Below, piece by piece: positions 61,561 to 64,000 of a stretch of 64,000 nucleotides of DNA; the stretch's first letter is position 1; each line of letters starts with the position of its first letter. This DNA comes from Caryophanales bacterium (GTDB taxonomy: Bacteria; Bacillota; Bacilli; Exiguobacteriales; Exiguobacteriaceae). The DNA lies in contig CABJAC010000001.1 in assembly GCA_902363455.1 (NCBI GenBank), positions 1,491,952 to 1,555,951 of the forward strand, read 5' to 3'. The notes under the pieces were generated by a model. That model worked only from the letters and a program-made list of their open reading frames with translations, was not told where the DNA came from and made no database searches. The position numbers and the translations under genes were made by a program.

Positions 61561-62337
61561 TTATTGAATCGTATATCCGCCGTCTAAGACATTGGCCTGT
61601 CCCGTGATGCCTTTCGCTTTTCGACTGGCGAGGAATAAGGCATAGTCAGCGATTTCCTCGACCGCGAGCAACCGCTTTTGCGGAACGAGCGGATAGATCA
61701 CGTCTTCGAGAACCTTTTCCAGTTCGACCTGGCGTGTCTTCGCAAGATCCGCCATCTGATTGCGGACGAGCGGCGTGTCGACGTAGCCCGGACATAAGGC
61801 ATTGACCGTGATCCCGTGTTCCGCCCCTTCCAGTGCCGCCACTTTCGTTAAGCCGAGGAGCCCGTGTTTCGCGGAATTGTAGGCCGCTTTTCCGGCAAAG
61901 CCAATCAGCCCGTTGATTGATGCCATGTTGATGATCCGACCGTATCCTTGTTCCTTCATGATCGGGAAAACATGCTTGATCGCCATAAACGGTGCCGTCA
62001 ACATGATTTTGATCATCAACTCAAACTTCTCCGTCGGAAAATCTTCGATGGGTGAGACATGCTGCAGACCGGCGTTGTTGATCAATACATCAATCCGACC
62101 GTACTGTTTCATCGTTTCGACAAACACAGACTGGACTTGCGCTTCATCCGTCACGTTCAGCGTCAGACCAATCACGTCATGTCCCGCTTCCTGCAACGTC
62201 TGGGCTGCTGTTTGTGCCGCTTCTGTATTGACGTCCGTAATGACAACCTTCGCTCCTGCTTCTGCGAATGCCTTTGAGATTTCAAGACCAATCCCGCTTC
62301 CTGCTCCCGTCACGAGGACGATATCTCCGTTGATCAT
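61561..62337 (-). CDS. 3-hydroxybutyrate dehydrogenase
   Basis: Short-chain dehydrogenase of 258 residues that interconverts 3-hydroxybutyrate and acetoacetate. Cofactor motif [20 protein letters not shown]; catalytic [11 protein letters not shown] (Tyr and Lys) and the [20 protein letters not shown] stretch with the substrate-binding Gln of bacterial 3HBDHs. From MINGDI with AGGGGA at 9 bases; an earlier in-frame GTG sits on the site. The order scoA-scoB-dehydrogenase matches yxjDEF of B. subtilis. Confidence 0.88.
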   Translation of the reverse strand: MINGDIVLVTGAGSGIGLEISKAFAEAGAKVVITDVNTEAAQTAAQTLQEAGHDVIGLTLNVTDEAQVQSVFVETMKQYGRIDVLINNAGLQHVSPIEDFPTEKFELMIKIMLTAPFMAIKHVFPIMKEQGYGRIINMASINGLIGFAGKAAYNSAKHGLLGLTKVAALEGAEHGITVNALCPGYVDTPLVRNQMADLAKTRQVELEKVLEDVIYPLVPQKRLLAVEEIADYALFLASRKAKGITGQANVLDGGYTIQ

Positions 62338-62342
62338 CTGAC

Positions 62343-63005
62343 TCACTCCCCTACTGGCATACGTTCAAGTTCCGGGCTGACCGTGAAGTTCGCTTCCGTC
62401 ACGGCACGGATGTCTTCGACCGTCAGTCCGGCGAGCGTCTCGATCAAGACCATTCCGGCATCCGTGAAATCAAAAACAGCTTTGTCGGTAATCAACCGGT
62501 GGACGACTTGGCTCCCCGTCAACGGTAACGTACAGCTCGACTTCACTTTCGATTCGCCGTACTTATTGACGTGCTCCATGATGATGACGACCCGTTTTGC
62601 CCCGTTGACGAGATCCATCGCTCCGCCCATTCCTTTGACCATCTTGCCGGGAATCATCCAGTTCGCGAGGTCTCCGTTTTCAGCGACTTCCATCCCGCCT
62701 AAAATCGCGAGGTCGATATGACCACCGCGGATCATTGCGAATGATTCGGCACTGTCGAAATAGGACGCGCCTTTTTGTGCCGTGACCGTCTCTTTGCCGG
62801 CATTGATTTCGTCGGCATCGACTTCATGTTCGAGCGGATACGGTCCGATGCCGAGCAAGCCGTTTTCCGATTGCAGCATGACATGCCGATCGTTCGGAAT
62901 CGCATTGGCGATCAGTGTCGGAATCCCGATGCCGAGATTGACGTACATCCCGTCCTCGATTTCCTGCAGTGCACGATTGATGATGATGTCTCTAGACGTT
63001 GCCAT
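62343..63005 (-). CDS. scoB: 3-oxoacid CoA-transferase subunit B
   Basis: Beta subunit of the transferase that activates acetoacetate with CoA, from succinyl-CoA in the Sco type. The 220 residues have [14 protein letters not shown] (about 22-35), [13 protein letters not shown] with the catalytic Glu of SENG, and [29 protein letters not shown] precedes the ATG. Confidence 0.92.
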   Translation of the reverse strand: MATSRDIIINRALQEIEDGMYVNLGIGIPTLIANAIPNDRHVMLQSENGLLGIGPYPLEHEVDADEINAGKETVTAQKGASYFDSAESFAMIRGGHIDLAILGGMEVAENGDLANWMIPGKMVKGMGGAMDLVNGAKRVVIIMEHVNKYGESKVKSSCTLPLTGSQVVHRLITDKAVFDFTDAGMVLIETLAGLTVEDIRAVTEANFTVSPELERMPVGE

Positions 63006-63017
63006 AGTATCTCCCCC

Positions 63018-63719
63018 TTATGCTTCCCGGACTGTCCGGCGTTCGATGCGTTTCTCATAGTCCGTCCCGACGATGATGCGCTGGACGTAAACCGCTGGTG
63101 TATGAATCTCGTTTGGATCCAGTTCACCGACTTCAACCAGTTCTTCGACCTCGACGATCGTCACTTTCCCGGCCGTCGCGACGAGTGGATTGAAGTTGCG
63201 TGACGTTTTACGGAAAACAAGATTGCCAAGTTTATCCGCTTTCCAGGCTTTGACGAGTGCAAAATCACCGACAATTCCTTCTTCAAGCAAATACGTTTTT
63301 CCATCGAATTGTTTTTGTTCCTTGCCTTCCGCGATTGGTGTTCCGACACCGGTCGGCGTATAGAAGCCGGGAATGCCCGCGCCGCCGGCCCGAATCCGCT
63401 CCGCAAGTGTCCCCTGCGGTACGAGATCGACTTCAATCTCGCCACTTAAATACTGTTGCTCAAACGTCTTATTTTCCCCGACGTACGACGAGACCATCTT
63501 CTTGATCTGGCGTGATTGTAATAAGATGCCGAGTCCGAAATCGTCGACACCACAGTTGTTGCTGACGACCGTCAACTCCTTGACACCTTGTTCCTGTAAG
63601 GCGGCAATTGATTTTTCCGGAATTCCGCACAGACCGAACCCGCCGACGACGAGTGTCGCCCCGTCAAAAATATCTGCTGTCGCTTCCGTAAATGAATCGT
63701 AGATTTTCCCCTGTTGCAT
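63018..63719 (-). CDS. scoA: 3-oxoacid CoA-transferase subunit A
   Basis: Alpha subunit of 233 residues: [18 protein letters not shown] (about 21-38), [37 protein letters not shown] and [29 protein letters not shown] precedes the ATG. It lies 12 bases upstream of scoB, the two subunits forming one enzyme. Confidence 0.92.
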   Translation of the reverse strand: MQQGKIYDSFTEATADIFDGATLVVGGFGLCGIPEKSIAALQEQGVKELTVVSNNCGVDDFGLGILLQSRQIKKMVSSYVGENKTFEQQYLSGEIEVDLVPQGTLAERIRAGGAGIPGFYTPTGVGTPIAEGKEQKQFDGKTYLLEEGIVGDFALVKAWKADKLGNLVFRKTSRNFNPLVATAGKVTIVEVEELVEVGELDPNEIHTPAVYVQRIIVGTDYEKRIERRTVREA

Positions 63720-63750
63720 CGTTCATTTCCCCCTTTATACGTACAGTTGT

Positions 63751-64000
63751 TTAATAAAGACCCGTCAGGTTATACAGACCGATCATCAAGAAGACCGTTA
63801 CTGTCTTTAAAATCGTGATCATAAAGATGTCACGGTACGACTGACGGTGTGTCAATCCGGTGACGGCAAGCAAGGTGATGACGGCCCCGTTGTGCGGGAG
63901 CGTATCCATTCCGCCGGACGCCATCGAGATGACCCGGTGCATGACTTCCGGCGGGACACCGCCTGATGTGATCGCTTGCGTATACTTATCTGACATTGCA
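63751..64000 (-). CDS. GntP-family permease, C-terminal part (runs off right edge)
   Basis: The frame is open to the edge; 83 residues are visible. MASGGMDTLPHNGAVITLLA and ILKTVTVFLMIGLYNLTG are typical of the last part of GntP/citrate-type permeases (YxjC in Bacillus subtilis, upstream of scoAB). It would import the 4-carbon substrate of the operon, such as 3-hydroxybutyrate or acetoacetate; that is an inference from the neighbours. The visible Met is internal. Confidence 0.8.
   Translation of the reverse strand, partial: AMSDKYTQAITSGGVPPEVMHRVISMASGGMDTLPHNGAVITLLAVTGLTHRQSYRDIFMITILKTVTVFLMIGLYNLTGLY

Noticed and set aside
1..64000. rRNA, tRNA, CRISPR arrays, insertion sequences and prophage genes
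   Set aside because: I saw no such elements: no spaced direct repeats, transposase motifs or phage genes. A tRNA could not be excluded without a covariance-model search, but none of the gaps shows a convincing cloverleaf.

Overview
The window is a stretch of a Bacillales-type (Firmicute) chromosome of intermediate GC. Gene content, strong Shine-Dalgarno sites, Bacillus-type regulatory boxes (cre, Fur, Zur, CodY, SigB) and gene orders shared with Bacillus and Listeria point to that group. I lean to Exiguobacterium, but this is an inference from gene content and not proven by a marker gene. No rRNA, tRNA, CRISPR array, prophage or intact insertion sequence was seen. Most genes lie on the minus strand.

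Layout: 1-2.4 kb carries the start of a membrane protein that runs off the left edge and a DrrAB-type ABC exporter. 2.5-13.9 kb is a sugar locus: a CUT1 ABC importer, a LacI regulator, a GH13 alpha-glucosidase, a GH94 phosphorylase resembling 1,2-beta-oligoglucan phosphorylase and a GH3 beta-glucosidase. It has two promoters, each carrying matching LacI-type operators and a cre site, and it lies between two copies of a 49-bp direct repeat derived from the start of the exporter ATPase gene. 14-20 kb holds small units: a PheC-like binding protein, an atypical SDR, a YhgE-like membrane protein with its MarR regulator, a NERD protein, a membrane protein with an L7/L12-like tail, a DUF393 protein and a BI-1 protein. 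20-25 kb has an AAC(3)-family acetyltransferase and sbcDC. 26-29.7 kb is a thiamin-thiazole operon (tenI-thiO-thiS-thiG-thiF) behind a TPP riboswitch. 29.8-42 kb is mixed: a NagZ-like lipoprotein, OsmC, an MFS transporter, a degenerate NlpC/P60 protein, a YtrA-like GntR/ABC operon, a SigB-type stress SDR operon, NUDIX, an M23 peptidase and a flavoprotein behind a large Zur-type palindrome.

42-55 kb is an iron region: gldA, a complete asbABCDEF petrobactin-type siderophore operon, a siderophore-binding lipoprotein, an AraC regulator fused to a binding-protein domain, two FecCD permeases and an HmoA-like heme monooxygenase. Fur boxes lie at four promoters. No siderophore ATPase is encoded here. 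55-60 kb has brnQ behind a CodY-like box, a predicted lipoprotein protease and metNIQ with a short MetN. 60-64 kb is a ketone-body operon (GntP-type permease, scoA, scoB, 3-hydroxybutyrate dehydrogenase, thiolase) that runs off the right edge.

The genes that most deserve a second look are the beta-1,2-glucan locus with its flanking repeat, the Zur palindrome, the NlpC/P60 protein that has lost its catalytic residues, and the siderophore locus with its sensor-like regulator.
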